A DNA stretch of 64,000 bases from 67-14 sp035502775 (GTDB taxonomy: Bacteria > Actinomycetota > Thermoleophilia > Solirubrobacterales > 70-9): positions 1 through 64,000 of the forward strand of contig DATJUB010000051.1 of assembly GCA_035502775.1 (NCBI GenBank). Reading direction: 5' to 3'. Within the stretch, counting starts at the first letter, position 1, and every line of letters begins with the position of its first letter. A program made the position numbers and the translations under genes. The notes beneath the pieces were generated by a model that made no database searches, was not told the DNA's origin, and saw only the letters and a program-made list of their open reading frames with translations. Shown piece by piece: positions 9,178 to 18,028 of the stretch.

Positions 9178-12100
9178 GTGAATTCGATGGATCTCCGTCT
9201 CCCGGTCCGTATCGCCGCCATGCTGGCCGCGGTACTCGCCGCCCTTTCGATCGCCACCCTCAACCCCGGAGAAACGGCCGCCGAGCCGGTCGGTCTCACC
9301 ACGGGAAAGCTCGATTGGGGCCTGAAGGAATCGTGGCGCAACTACATCGGTCCGGCGGGCACGACGCTGCTCGGCGACACGACCCGCAACCCCGACGGCA
9401 CCTTCAGCTTTCCGGTCGTCGAAGGCAGCTATGACGACACGACCAAGGAGACGGTGATCCAGTTCGGCGGCGGGGTCGAGTTCCTCGGTCACTGCTCCGG
9501 GGCCGGCGGAACCCACGTCCGGCCCTGTTCGCTCGACATGACCCTGCGCAACTTCAGGGTCGAGATCACCGAGGATCACGCCGGGATCTTCGTCGACTCC
9601 GAGAGCCGTCCGATCGAGGGCGGGGAGATCGTGGTCGACACCGACGTCAAGCTGGCCAACCTCGACATCGAGAACGCGGCCCCGGTCATAGACGCGGGCA
9701 AGACCACCTGGGCCGGGCTGGCCGGATTCGTGACGCTCGAAGGCAGCCGGATCTTCACCTATCCGCTCGGTACCCTGCTCGACCCGATCACCTTCGAGTA
9801 CCAGGGCCCGGGCGGAAAGCCGGTCGGTGAGACCTGGGACGCACCCGGAGTGACCGAGCTCGCCGCGAGCGACGCCGCCACCCAGCCGGCGCAGATCGCG
9901 AGCCGCATCGTCGGCAGGCTCGGCAGTGGTGAACTGGTCGGCTGGCACCAGTCCGGCCGCATCGCGATCCTGGACCCCGCGACTCTGCAGGCCAAGAGCG
10001 AGTGGCTCTCGGGAGTCAGTGGGACCGGCACCGCCAACCTCTTCCGGGATTCGGTCGCGATCGATCCCGGCACCGGCACGATCTTCGCCGCCGAACGCAC
10101 CACCAACGTCGGCGACCGCAAGCTCGTCGCCTACGAATGGGACGGCACCGCGCTGACCGCGACCGAGGTGGCCGGCAGCTACGACCCGACCCTCTCCTAC
10201 GACAGCGGCAGTGGCGGCACCTGGGATTCGGCCAACGACCGGTACCTGGTCGCGCGGGCCACCTCGGTGACCGAACACAACCTCTGGCAGGTCAAGCTCA
10301 CCGACGGTATCTGGACCGCGTCCAAGGTGGGCCGCATTCAGCGGATCGCGCCCGGCTCGCTGTTCGCGAACGCGCTGGTGAACATCGAAGCGGTCCCGAA
10401 CGGGCAGGGCGGATCGACCGTGGTCGGCACCACGCTCTTCGGTGCGGGCCACGTCGTGCGCCTGACCAAGTCCGCCGGTGAGTTCCGCCCCGAGAAGCTG
10501 CGGGAGGCCGGCAACGTGAACGCCGACCGTCTGTTCACCACCGCGAACGGCCTCTACGCGGTCTCCAGCAACGACGGCACCGCCGCCTTCGTCCCCTTCG
10601 AGGGCTATTCCGACGCCCGTGGGCTGGGGCAGGCCGGGCCCCCGGTCGAGTTCACCCCGTTCCTCGACCCGAACCTGAACCAGGGCCAGGTCACCTTCGA
10701 CTACGCCACCGACACGCTTGCCGGCCTCACCGACGGAAACACACTGGTCACCCGGATCGAGCGCGGCCAGACGGTCTACAGGGCAAGTGCCGGCGGCGCG
10801 CCGTACGCCGGCGGCCTGATCGGCCTCGACGCCCAGGGCAGGGTATGGGGGCAGGCCGACGGCAAGCTTCAGACCCTGAGCGTCGCCGGCGTCTCTCCCC
10901 GTTTCACGGCCCAGCCGGAGGCCCCCGTGGCCCGTCTGCTCGGCGAGACCGATCAGGTGGAGCTGACCACCGCGGTCACGGGCAGTCCGTCACCCACCCT
11001 GACCTGGCAGACCCGCATCCCCGGTACGGAGGCATGGCGGGACCTGTCCGCGGCCGACGGCGCCGATGGCGCTCGGCTGCTCACTACGGTCAGTGCCGCC
11101 GACCGTGGTCGGCAGTACCGGGTCCTCGCCGAGAACGAGTTCGGCCGGGTGGCCAGCGAACGCCGCTCACTCGAGCTGCTGCTTCCACCATCGATCACGG
11201 TGCAGCCCGCCGACGTCACGGTGACCGCCGGCGGATTCGCCGAGCTGAAGGTGATGCCGGTCGGCAATCCCGAGCCGGCGGTGCGCTGGCAGCAGCTCCT
11301 CAACGGCGTCTGGCACGACATCCCGGGCGCCACGGAGCCGATCCTCGCCTTCGAGGACGTGGATCGCGGCCTCTCGGGCGCGATCTTCCGTGCCCGACTG
11401 GAAAACGAGCTCGGTTCGCTGACCAGCGCTCAGGCGAAGGTCACCGTCGCCGCGACCTCGACCGAGCCGCTGTCCTTCAACGGCGGCACCGCCTATTGGG
11501 GCATATCGAACCGCTGGCGCTGCTACGTGACCGGGTCGATCGCCCGGGGAACGGTCGAACCGGGTGAGGGTGCCTCGAAGGTGCCGGGCACGACCCCGAC
11601 CGGTCCGCTCTGCCTCGGGGTGAACCCGGCGACCCTCCAGCCCTGGGGCAGCGGCGGCGAGGCGTATCGCTTCGAGGTCGACGGAGGCGGCTTCGATCCG
11701 GCCACGCAGAAGCTCCGGGTCGATCTCAGGGGAAGCCTGCGCTTCATCGGTCACGCCCATCACTCGCCGGACGGAGTGCCGGTGCTCGACACCGGGATCT
11801 CGGACATCACGATCGAGGCCGACCTCGGCTCCGGCCAGGGATTCGTTCGGATCGACGCGGCCGGGTCGACCCAGGAAAACCCGGAGCCGTTCTCCTACGA
11901 CGACATCAGGCTCGTCTCCTTCGACGCTTCGAAGCTGATCGTGGAGGCGAGGGACGGAGAGGTGAAGATCGAAGGCATCGAGACCGTCCTGCATGAACAG
12001 GGCGCCGCCGTGATCACCTATCCGGCGGGTGAACGGTTCGATCCACTCGCGCTCACTCTGACCGTCGGGCCCCGGGAGGAACCCGGACCCGATCCCGAGG

Positions 12101-12465
12101 TGGCCAAGCCCCGGATCAAGAACGTGACGATCAGCCGACTGGGTGCCCGCACCGCTGTCGCCGGTGTGGTCTGTCCCGCGACTTCGGATTCGGCCTGTGC
12201 GGTTCGCGTTCCCGCGAAGCTGAGGCTCGGCATCTCCGGCAAGGCCGGCAAACGGCAGCGCGCGGCGCTTCGCAAGCGCTTCACGGTCACGGCCCCGAAG
12301 GCCGTGCTGCCCGGGAAGACCGGCAAGGTGAGCCTCGTGGTCAGGTCGGCCCAGCGCCGGGCGCTTGCCGGCAAGCGGCTCAAGGGTTCGCTCAAGGTGA
12401 TGGCGAAGGGGGCCGAGGGTCCCTGGATCACGAAGCGGATCATGGTGCGCGGCCCCGTTCGCTGA
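9178..12465 (+). CDS. Secreted HtaA-domain (heme-binding) protein with Ig-like domains
   Basis: 1095 residues from GTG 9178, chosen for AAGGAG at 9165-9170 and the signal peptide that starts there; an in-frame ATG at 9115 lies inside the operator and lacks a ribosome site. After the signal (ending around TAAEP) comes an HtaA domain (KLDWGLKESWRNYIG), a beta-propeller-like middle region, two Ig-like repeats (PPSITVQPADVTVTAGG), a second HtaA domain (GTAYWGISNRWRCYVTG) and a Lys/Arg-rich C-terminal module. HtaA domains bind heme in corynebacterial uptake systems. No heme ABC transporter is next door. No transmembrane anchor is seen at the C-terminus, so retention could rely on the basic tail. 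Confidence 0.85.
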   Translation: MNSMDLRLPVRIAAMLAAVLAALSIATLNPGETAAEPVGLTTGKLDWGLKESWRNYIGPAGTTLLGDTTRNPDGTFSFPVVEGSYDDTTKETVIQFGGGVEFLGHCSGAGGTHVRPCSLDMTLRNFRVEITEDHAGIFVDSESRPIEGGEIVVDTDVKLANLDIENAAPVIDAGKTTWAGLAGFVTLEGSRIFTYPLGTLLDPITFEYQGPGGKPVGETWDAPGVTELAASDAATQPAQIASRIVGRLGSGELVGWHQSGRIAILDPATLQAKSEWLSGVSGTGTANLFRDSVAIDPGTGTIFAAERTTNVGDRKLVAYEWDGTALTATEVAGSYDPTLSYDSGSGGTWDSANDRYLVARATSVTEHNLWQVKLTDGIWTASKVGRIQRIAPGSLFANALVNIEAVPNGQGGSTVVGTTLFGAGHVVRLTKSAGEFRPEKLREAGNVNADRLFTTANGLYAVSSNDGTAAFVPFEGYSDARGLGQAGPPVEFTPFLDPNLNQGQVTFDYATDTLAGLTDGNTLVTRIERGQTVYRASAGGAPYAGGLIGLDAQGRVWGQADGKLQTLSVAGVSPRFTAQPEAPVARLLGETDQVELTTAVTGSPSPTLTWQTRIPGTEAWRDLSAADGADGARLLTTVSAADRGRQYRVLAENEFGRVASERRSLELLLPPSITVQPADVTVTAGGFAELKVMPVGNPEPAVRWQQLLNGVWHDIPGATEPILAFEDVDRGLSGAIFRARLENELGSLTSAQAKVTVAATSTEPLSFNGGTAYWGISNRWRCYVTGSIARGTVEPGEGASKVPGTTPTGPLCLGVNPATLQPWGSGGEAYRFEVDGGGFDPATQKLRVDLRGSLRFIGHAHHSPDGVPVLDTGISDITIEADLGSGQGFVRIDAAGSTQENPEPFSYDDIRLVSFDASKLIVEARDGEVKIEGIETVLHEQGAAVITYPAGERFDPLALTLTVGPREEPGPDPEVAKPRIKNVTISRLGARTAVAGVVCPATSDSACAVRVPAKLRLGISGKAGKRQRAALRKRFTVTAPKAVLPGKTGKVSLVVRSAQRRALAGKRLKGSLKVMAKGAEGPWITKRIMVRGPVR

Positions 12466-12480
12466 CGGCGGGGGACGGTT

Positions 12481-12522
12481 CGGGACGCCTGTGCGGGGCA
12501 TCTGATCCGCACGGGCGTCCCG
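12481..12522 (+). terminator. Strong stem-loop after the HtaA gene
   Basis: CGGGACGCC / GGCGTCCCG outer stem plus GTGCGG / CCGCAC inner stem separated by a single mismatch, 15 bases after the stop. No T-run follows. Confidence 0.55.
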
Positions 12523-12552
12523 GGCGCGGCCCTCGGGATTCACGTCGGGCAA

Positions 12553-12577
12553 CAAACATCCGATGGTAGGATGTTTG
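12553..12577 (+). promoter_or_regulatory. Operator and -10 of the FadR/GntR-type regulator
   Basis: Perfect inverted repeat CAAACATCC-N7-GGATGTTTG. A -10 hexamer TAGGAT (12567-12572) lies inside the right arm and sits seven bases before ATG 12580, as in leaderless actinobacterial promoters. A dimer bound here would occlude RNA polymerase, which fits autorepression by the downstream regulator. Confidence 0.65.
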
Positions 12578-12579
12578 GC

Positions 12580-13257
12580 ATGAGTCTTCGTCCGAGCGCC
12601 GCGCCGACCATCACATCCGACGTCATCGAGCAGCTCGAGGCGCAGATCGCCGCCGGCACCTGGGCCGTGGGTGACCGCCTCCCGCCCGAACCGGAGCTGG
12701 CCGAGACCCTCCAGGTTGGTCGAAACACCGTGCGCGAAGCGGTGCGCGCGCTCGCCTATGCCGGACTCGTCGACGTGCGGCGAGGCGACGGCACCTACGT
12801 CGTGACCGCCAACCACCTCGACGCCGCGATGGCCCGGCGGGTCACGACCTCCCGCGCCGCCGACGCACTCGAAGTGCGATCACTGCTGGAGATCGAGGCC
12901 GCGGGGCTCGCGGCCGAACGCCGGGACGATGCCGACATGGAGCTTCTGGAGGACGCTCTCGCCTCCCAGGAAGAGGCGCGTTCGGCAGGCGATCTCGACC
13001 ACTACATCGAGGCTGATCTCGAGCTTCACCGAAGGATCGTCGCTTCGACCCACAACCCCGTTCTGACCGGTCTCTACGAGTCACTCGATGGCGCCGTGCG
13101 GAGCGTTCTCACCGCCGCGATCGAGCCGGAAGGCGGCGACCTCCCGGAACCTCACCACGCGATCGTCGGTGCGATCGAGCGGCGGGATCCGGCGGCCGCC
13201 CGTGCGGCCGCGGCCGCTCTCCTCGCCGACGCGGCGCGCCTGTTGGACCGCGAATGA
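12580..13257 (+). CDS. FadR-subfamily GntR transcriptional regulator (FCD domain)
   Basis: 225 residues. A winged helix (GDRLPPEPELAETLQVGRNT, then RRGDGTYV for the wing) covers about residues 10-75, and an all-helical FCD ligand domain covers about 95-215 with metal/ligand residues in DLELHRRI and EPHHAI. I use ATG 12580 because ATG 12571 lies within the operator arm and 12580 is seven bases from the TAGGAT -10. The stop overlaps the start of the MFS exporter (ATGA), so this regulator probably controls its own operon in response to a small carboxylate-like effector. Confidence 0.9.
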   Translation: MSLRPSAAPTITSDVIEQLEAQIAAGTWAVGDRLPPEPELAETLQVGRNTVREAVRALAYAGLVDVRRGDGTYVVTANHLDAAMARRVTTSRAADALEVRSLLEIEAAGLAAERRDDADMELLEDALASQEEARSAGDLDHYIEADLELHRRIVASTHNPVLTGLYESLDGAVRSVLTAAIEPEGGDLPEPHHAIVGAIERRDPAAARAAAAALLADAARLLDRE

Positions 13258-14507
13258 CCACCGCCGGGCGCGAAACGCCGATCCGGCCTCCGGACGTCCC
13301 GGGGCGGCCCTTCGGCGAGGCCGGGCGGCTCTCGATGCTGCTGCTGGTCGCGGCCGTCGCGGTCTTCGCGCTGAACCTTCGTCCCGCGATCGTCGCGGTC
13401 GGCCCGCTGACCGACCAGCTGCGCGCCGACACCGGCCTCGGCGCCGCCGCGGTGAGCCTGCTCACGACCCTGCCGCTGCTCTGCTTCGGGGCCTTCTCGA
13501 TGGTCGCGCCACGCCTTTCCCGGCGGGTCGGACTGGAGCCCGCCCTGGCGATCGCCGCGGTGCTGCTGATCGGCGGCTGTGCGCTGCGGCTGCTGCCGCC
13601 GGTCGCGACCCTCTTCCTCGGTGCCGGTCTCGCCGGGATCGGGATCGCGATCGGCAACGTGCTGGTCCCGGTCGTGGTCAAGCGGGACTTCCCGCATCAC
13701 ACCGGGCCGATGATGGCGCTCTACTCGGCGATGCTGAACCTCGGAGCGGCACTTGCCGCCGCGCTCTCGGTTCCGCTCGGAAGGGCCCTGAACACGGACT
13801 GGCGCCAGACCCTCGCCCTCTGGGGAGTCTTCGCGGTGCTGGCGTTGCTGCTCTGGATCCCGCAGCTTCTGCACCGTGCCCAGCACGTCGGCGCGGGTCC
13901 CGACGGGGAGGGCCGCACAGGGGTCTGGCGCTCGCCGCTCGCCTGGGCGGTCGCGATCTTCATGGGCATGCAGTCGCTGGTGTTCTACTCGCTGGCGGCG
14001 TGGCTGCCGACCCTGCTGCAGGACCATGGAATGAGCGAGGCCGGTGCCGGTCTGATGGTCTCGATAGTGAGCTTCTGCGGCATCGGGGTTTCGCTCGTCG
14101 TCCCGGTGCTGGCGGTGCGGGCCGCGACCCAGACACGGTTCATCCTGTTCTGCGTCGGCTCGTTCGCGCTCGGCCTGATCGGTCTGCTGATCGCGCCGGT
14201 CGAGCTGGCCGTGCTGTGGATGGTCGCGCTGGGGCTCGGTGCCGGCACCGGAATCAGTCTCGCCGTCACCCTGTTCGTGCTGCGTTCGAGAACGACTCGC
14301 TGCGCCGCCGATCTCTCCGGAATGGCCCAGGCCGTCGGATACACGATCGCCGCGGCCGGTCCGCTTCTGGTCGGCACGCTTCACGGTGTGACCGGCGGCT
14401 GGAACCTGCCTCTGTTCACGCTCGGCGCCTTCGTCGTCGTGATTCTCGTGGCCGGCAGGATCGCGACCGAGGACCGGTACGTCGAGGACGACCTTCAGCC
14501 GGTCTGA
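13254..14507 (+). CDS. MFS transporter, CynX/NimT (YeaN) family
   Basis: 417 residues with about 12 hydrophobic helices. The N-terminal FALNLRPAIVAVGPL motif and the overall pattern match the cyanate/nitroimidazole CynX-NimT family of major facilitators. It is co-transcribed with the FadR-type regulator (4-base overlap) and overlaps the 3' end of the convergent VOC gene by 13 bases. It likely exports or imports a small organic anion or drug; direction and substrate are not determined. Confidence 0.88.
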   Translation: MTTAGRETPIRPPDVPGRPFGEAGRLSMLLLVAAVAVFALNLRPAIVAVGPLTDQLRADTGLGAAAVSLLTTLPLLCFGAFSMVAPRLSRRVGLEPALAIAAVLLIGGCALRLLPPVATLFLGAGLAGIGIAIGNVLVPVVVKRDFPHHTGPMMALYSAMLNLGAALAAALSVPLGRALNTDWRQTLALWGVFAVLALLLWIPQLLHRAQHVGAGPDGEGRTGVWRSPLAWAVAIFMGMQSLVFYSLAAWLPTLLQDHGMSEAGAGLMVSIVSFCGIGVSLVVPVLAVRAATQTRFILFCVGSFALGLIGLLIAPVELAVLWMVALGLGAGTGISLAVTLFVLRSRTTRCAADLSGMAQAVGYTIAAAGPLLVGTLHGVTGGWNLPLFTLGAFVVVILVAGRIATEDRYVEDDLQPV

Positions 14508-14935
14508 TCTGTCTCGGCGAACTCGGCCGGACCCTTCTCCGCGGCGACCGGATCCATCCAGAGCACCTCCCAGAGGTGGCCGTCGAGATCGTGGAAGCTG
14601 CGCTGGTACATGAAGCCGTAGTCCTGCGGATCCTTGGCCGGGGTCGCCCCGGCGGCCAATGCCGAGTCGGTGAAGGCATCGACCGCGTCGCGATCCTCGG
14701 CGCTGATCGCGATGGTCAGGGCCGTCGACTGCCTGGCGTCGGCGACCGGCCTGGTGACGAAATCGGCGAAGCGGTTTCTCTGCAGCAGCATCACGAAGGC
14801 CTGCTCGCTCACCACCATGCAGGCGGCCCGCTCATCGCAGAACCGCTCGTCGAACTTGAAGTCCAGTCCTTCGAAGAACCCGCGGCTGGCGGGCAGATCC
14901 GTGACGGGCAGATTCAGGAAGAGCAGACGTGACAT
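14495..14935 (-). CDS. VOC-family (glyoxalase/bleomycin-resistance fold) protein
   Basis: 146 residues with the VOC paired beta-alpha-beta modules: FLNLPVTDLPASRGFFEGLDF at the start and SFHDLDGHLWEVLWMD near the end (His and Glu there are typical metal ligands). Such proteins include glyoxalases, dioxygenases and resistance proteins; this subgroup is usually uncharacterised. It is divergent from the sigma-factor gene, with 86 bases between the two starts, so the sigma factor or its promoter could influence it. Confidence 0.87.
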   Translation of the reverse strand: MSRLLFLNLPVTDLPASRGFFEGLDFKFDERFCDERAACMVVSEQAFVMLLQRNRFADFVTRPVADARQSTALTIAISAEDRDAVDAFTDSALAAGATPAKDPQDYGFMYQRSFHDLDGHLWEVLWMDPVAAEKGPAEFAETDQTG

Positions 14936-14985
14936 TGATGCCTCCTTGGCATGGGGTCGATGTTCAGCAAGGACGGCCGTCCCCG

Positions 14986-15013
14986 TTGAAACTCATCGCT
15001 CGCGGCCTACAAT
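14986..15013 (+). promoter_or_regulatory. Sigma-70-type promoter of the SigJ/SigX5-like gene
   Basis: TTGAAA (14986-14991), 16-base spacer, TACAAT (15008-15013), then ATG at 15022 eight bases later. The transcript is predicted to begin at or one base before the start codon. Confidence 0.7.
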
Positions 15014-15021
15014 GGGCCCCG

Positions 15022-16059
15022 ATGCCGATCTCAGCAACCCGTCAGGCGACCCTCGAGGATGACCTCGAGCGCCTGCGCCCCTCACTCGTCGGATACTGCT
15101 ACCGGATGCTCGGCTCCGGTGGGGAGGCCGAGGACGCGACCCAGGAGACGATGCTGCGCGCCTGGCGGCGCTCGGACACGCTCCAGGACCGTGACGCGCT
15201 CAAGTCGTGGGTCTTCCGGATCGCCACCAACGTCTGTTTCGACCAGCTCGAGTCCCGCAAGCGCCGGGCGCGGCCGGTCGATCTCGCCGAGCCGGGAACC
15301 CCGGACTCGCCTCTGGGCACCCCGCTCGCCGAATCGGCCTGGATCCTGCCGATCGCGGGCGGGCAGCTGACCGATCCCGAGGCCGATCCGGCGACCCGCC
15401 TGGCGGACCGCGAGTCCCTGCGGCTCGCCTTCGTCGCGGCCCTGCAGCACCTTCCGGCCCGGCAGCGGGTCGTGCTCGTCCTGCGCGAGGTTCTGCGCTG
15501 GAGCGCGAAGGAGGTCGCCGACCTGCTCGAGACCTCGGTCGCCTCGGTCAACAGCGCCCTTCAGCGGGCGCGGGCGACGCTGGACGAACTGGCGCTCGAG
15601 GACGACGAGGCGCCGATCCGTCCCGACGACGAGGACGAGCGGCGCCTTCTGGAGCAGTATCTCGAGGCCTTCGCCGAGTACGACATCGACCGGATCGTCG
15701 CGCTGCTCCGCTACGACGTCGTCTTCGACATGCCGCCGCTGCCGCTCTGGTTCCGCGGGGCGGAGGAGACCGGCCGTTTCATGCTCGGCCCGGGTGCGGC
15801 CTGCCGCGGATCGAAGCTGATCGCGGTCACCGCCAACGGCTTTCCCGCCTTCGCCTCATACAAGCCGGACCCGGAGTCGGGCGAGTGGCTGCCCTGGTCG
15901 CTGACCATTCTCGAGACCACGGTCGATGCCGAGCGGGGCGGACCGGTCATCGCGGGCGTTCACAACTTCCTCCAGCCCTTCATGCCGGAGCTCTTCGACT
16001 CGCTGGGGCTGCCGGACCGGCGGGTCGATGCCGATCCGGTCATTCAGCACCTGTCCTAG
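15022..16059 (+). CDS. RNA polymerase sigma factor, SigJ/SigX5-like with SnoaL-type C-terminal domain
   Basis: 345 residues. Sigma region 2 (LVGYCYRMLGSGGEAEDATQ then TMLRAWRR) and region 4 (RVVLVLREVLRWSAKEVADL) are followed by an NTF2/SnoaL-like C-terminal domain (VVFDMPPLPLWFRGAEETG). This matches the group-5 ECF family, in which the C-terminal domain replaces an anti-sigma factor as regulator. The in-frame ATG at 14929 would overlap the divergent VOC gene; I prefer 15022 because a good promoter places it at the transcript 5' end. No anti-sigma gene is adjacent. Confidence 0.9.
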   Translation: MPISATRQATLEDDLERLRPSLVGYCYRMLGSGGEAEDATQETMLRAWRRSDTLQDRDALKSWVFRIATNVCFDQLESRKRRARPVDLAEPGTPDSPLGTPLAESAWILPIAGGQLTDPEADPATRLADRESLRLAFVAALQHLPARQRVVLVLREVLRWSAKEVADLLETSVASVNSALQRARATLDELALEDDEAPIRPDDEDERRLLEQYLEAFAEYDIDRIVALLRYDVVFDMPPLPLWFRGAEETGRFMLGPGAACRGSKLIAVTANGFPAFASYKPDPESGEWLPWSLTILETTVDAERGGPVIAGVHNFLQPFMPELFDSLGLPDRRVDADPVIQHLS

Positions 16060-16195
16060 GCGAAACGGAGGCCGAAGAGGCCTTGACAAAAAGAGGGGTC
16101 TGGAACCGGCCTGGTTACGTTCCGCAGCCTCTCGGGCATGGAAACCGCGGGTAGCTTGGCGAGAGGTCCATCGAATGCAGCAGGAGGGGATTGAG

Positions 16196-17983
16196 TTGAA
16201 GCTCGCCAGTTCGAAGCGAATGATCGGCACCGGTGCGACGGCGGCCATCGCGGCAGCGGTCGCGATGATCCTGCTGTCGCCGTCAGCCATGGCGCAGGCC
16301 AAGGTGAAGCCCGCCTCCGAGGTGCTGAGCAACGGAAAGATCTACACGGTGGCCGGTCCCCAGACCTGGGCCAGCGCGATCGCGATCCGGGGTGGCAAGA
16401 TCGTCGCGGTTGGCGGCAAGGGCGAAGTGCGGCCGTACATCGGACCCGAGACCAAGGTCACGAACCTCAAGGGACGCATGGTCATGCCCGGCCTCCAGGA
16501 CGGTCACTCCCATCCGATCTCCGGTGGAGAGAGCCTCAGCGCCTGCGGCCTCGGATACGAAAGCCTGACCGTCGAGCAGCTGCGATCCCGCATCCAGGAA
16601 TGCCTCGATGCCTCCGCCGACAAGGAGCCGGACGGCTGGCTGGATGTCGGCGCCTGGAACGCGGAACAGACCCTCCCAGCCGGCACGGTGGTGACCAAGG
16701 AAGCGCTTGAGGGCCTCGACACCCAGCGACCGATCCTCCTCCAGAACTCCGACGGCCACAAGTCCCTGGTCAACGCGCGCGGACTGGCACTCGCCGGGAT
16801 CGACGCGAACACACCGAACCCGCCGGGCGGAGTGATCGACCGGGATTCCGAAGGTGAAGCCACCGGGCTGCTCTTCGAAGGCGCACAGAACCTGGCCCGC
16901 GCCCTGATCCCGTCGGCTTCATTCGAAGATCGGGTCGGTTTCGCCAAGACGGCTCTGGACGCCATGAACAGCGAGGGCATCACTTCGGCGCTCGACGCCA
17001 ACGGCGGCGCCGACGCGCTCAAGGCGTACGACGTCCTGCGCAGGCGCGGCGATCTGGGACTGCGGCTGGAGGTGGGCACGGTCCTCGGGACCGAATCCGC
17101 GAAACGGATCCCCACGGTGCTTCGCGAACAGCGAAAGCTGAAGCAGAAGTACAAGGGGCTTCTCCGCGCCGGGCTGATCAAGATCTTCGCCGACGGCGTG
17201 GTCGAGGCACCGGCTCAGACGGCCGCGCTGCTGAAGCCGTACCTGGTGAAGAAGGGCGGCAAGTGGGTCCCGGGAAAGAACCGGGGCGAGCTGCAGATCA
17301 CCCAGAAGCTGATGAACAAGCTGACGATCGCGTTCAACCGGAAGGGCTTCCAGGTTCACGTGCACGCCATCGGCGACCGCGGCGTCCGCAACGCCCTCAA
17401 CGCGTTCGCCGCCTCACGGAAGGCCAACCGGACCAAGGGCTGGGGGAATCGCAACTCGATCACCCACCTCCAGATGGTCGATCCGAAGGACTATCCGCGC
17501 TTCCGGCGGCTCAAGGTCATCCCGAGCATGGAGTTCCAGTGGTTCCAGCGTGACAGCTACACGGTCGACGCGGTCGAGGACTACATCGGCCCGGAGCGTT
17601 TCAAGCGCATGTACCCCGCGAAGAGCCTGATCGACAACGGCGCCAAGCTCGCCGGGGGCAGTGACTGGCCGGTGGATCCGCTCTTCCCGTGGTACGCGAT
17701 CGAACGGGCCGTGACCCGGACGGCGGACTCCTGGTACGGCTACGCCGACAGCCCGCTCAACGCGAACCAGGCGATCTCACTCCGGCAGGCTCTGCGCGCC
17801 TACACGTTGAACAGCGCCTTCCAGATGAAGCAGGACCGCACGACGGGCTCGCTGGAGAAGGGCAAGCAGGCCGACCTGATCGTGCTCGACCAGAATCTGT
17901 TCAACATCAATCCGGGCAAGATCGCCGACACCAAGGTCCTGAAGACGATGCTCGCCGGAAAGGTCGTGTACGAAGCGAAGTAG
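16196..17983 (+). CDS. Exported YtcJ-like amidohydrolase
   Basis: 595 residues from TTG 16196, which has AGGAGGGG at 16182-16189; ATG 16175 would place the ribosome site inside the gene. A signal peptide ends near SPSAMAQA. The rest is an amidohydrolase family 3 protein: metal-binding GHSHPI near residue 105, GLIKIFADG, HVHAIGDRG and GGSDWPVDP, then the closing beta-sandwich segment (LIVLDQNLFNINPGKIADTK). Family members hydrolyse N-formyl or amide/imide bonds, but exported ones are poorly characterised. It is paralogous to the gene at 26230-28605, which also starts with TTG. Confidence 0.88.
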   Translation: MKLASSKRMIGTGATAAIAAAVAMILLSPSAMAQAKVKPASEVLSNGKIYTVAGPQTWASAIAIRGGKIVAVGGKGEVRPYIGPETKVTNLKGRMVMPGLQDGHSHPISGGESLSACGLGYESLTVEQLRSRIQECLDASADKEPDGWLDVGAWNAEQTLPAGTVVTKEALEGLDTQRPILLQNSDGHKSLVNARGLALAGIDANTPNPPGGVIDRDSEGEATGLLFEGAQNLARALIPSASFEDRVGFAKTALDAMNSEGITSALDANGGADALKAYDVLRRRGDLGLRLEVGTVLGTESAKRIPTVLREQRKLKQKYKGLLRAGLIKIFADGVVEAPAQTAALLKPYLVKKGGKWVPGKNRGELQITQKLMNKLTIAFNRKGFQVHVHAIGDRGVRNALNAFAASRKANRTKGWGNRNSITHLQMVDPKDYPRFRRLKVIPSMEFQWFQRDSYTVDAVEDYIGPERFKRMYPAKSLIDNGAKLAGGSDWPVDPLFPWYAIERAVTRTADSWYGYADSPLNANQAISLRQALRAYTLNSAFQMKQDRTTGSLEKGKQADLIVLDQNLFNINPGKIADTKVLKTMLAGKVVYEAK

Positions 17984-18028
17984 AAGGTGGGCACGGATCA
18001 CGTCTGCCTTTTGTGATTCCCTTCTGAG

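Noticed and set aside
13152..14384. 410-codon antisense frame across the MFS transporter
   Set aside because: Composition is a shadow of the MFS gene; the plus-strand frame has clear membrane helices and operon context.
14929..15021. ATG 14929 as start of the sigma factor
   Set aside because: It would overlap the divergent VOC gene and lie upstream of the TTGAAA/TACAAT promoter.
16083..16088. TTGACA as -35 of the first amidohydrolase
   Set aside because: No convincing -10 at 15-19 bases; a promoter may exist but cannot be supported.
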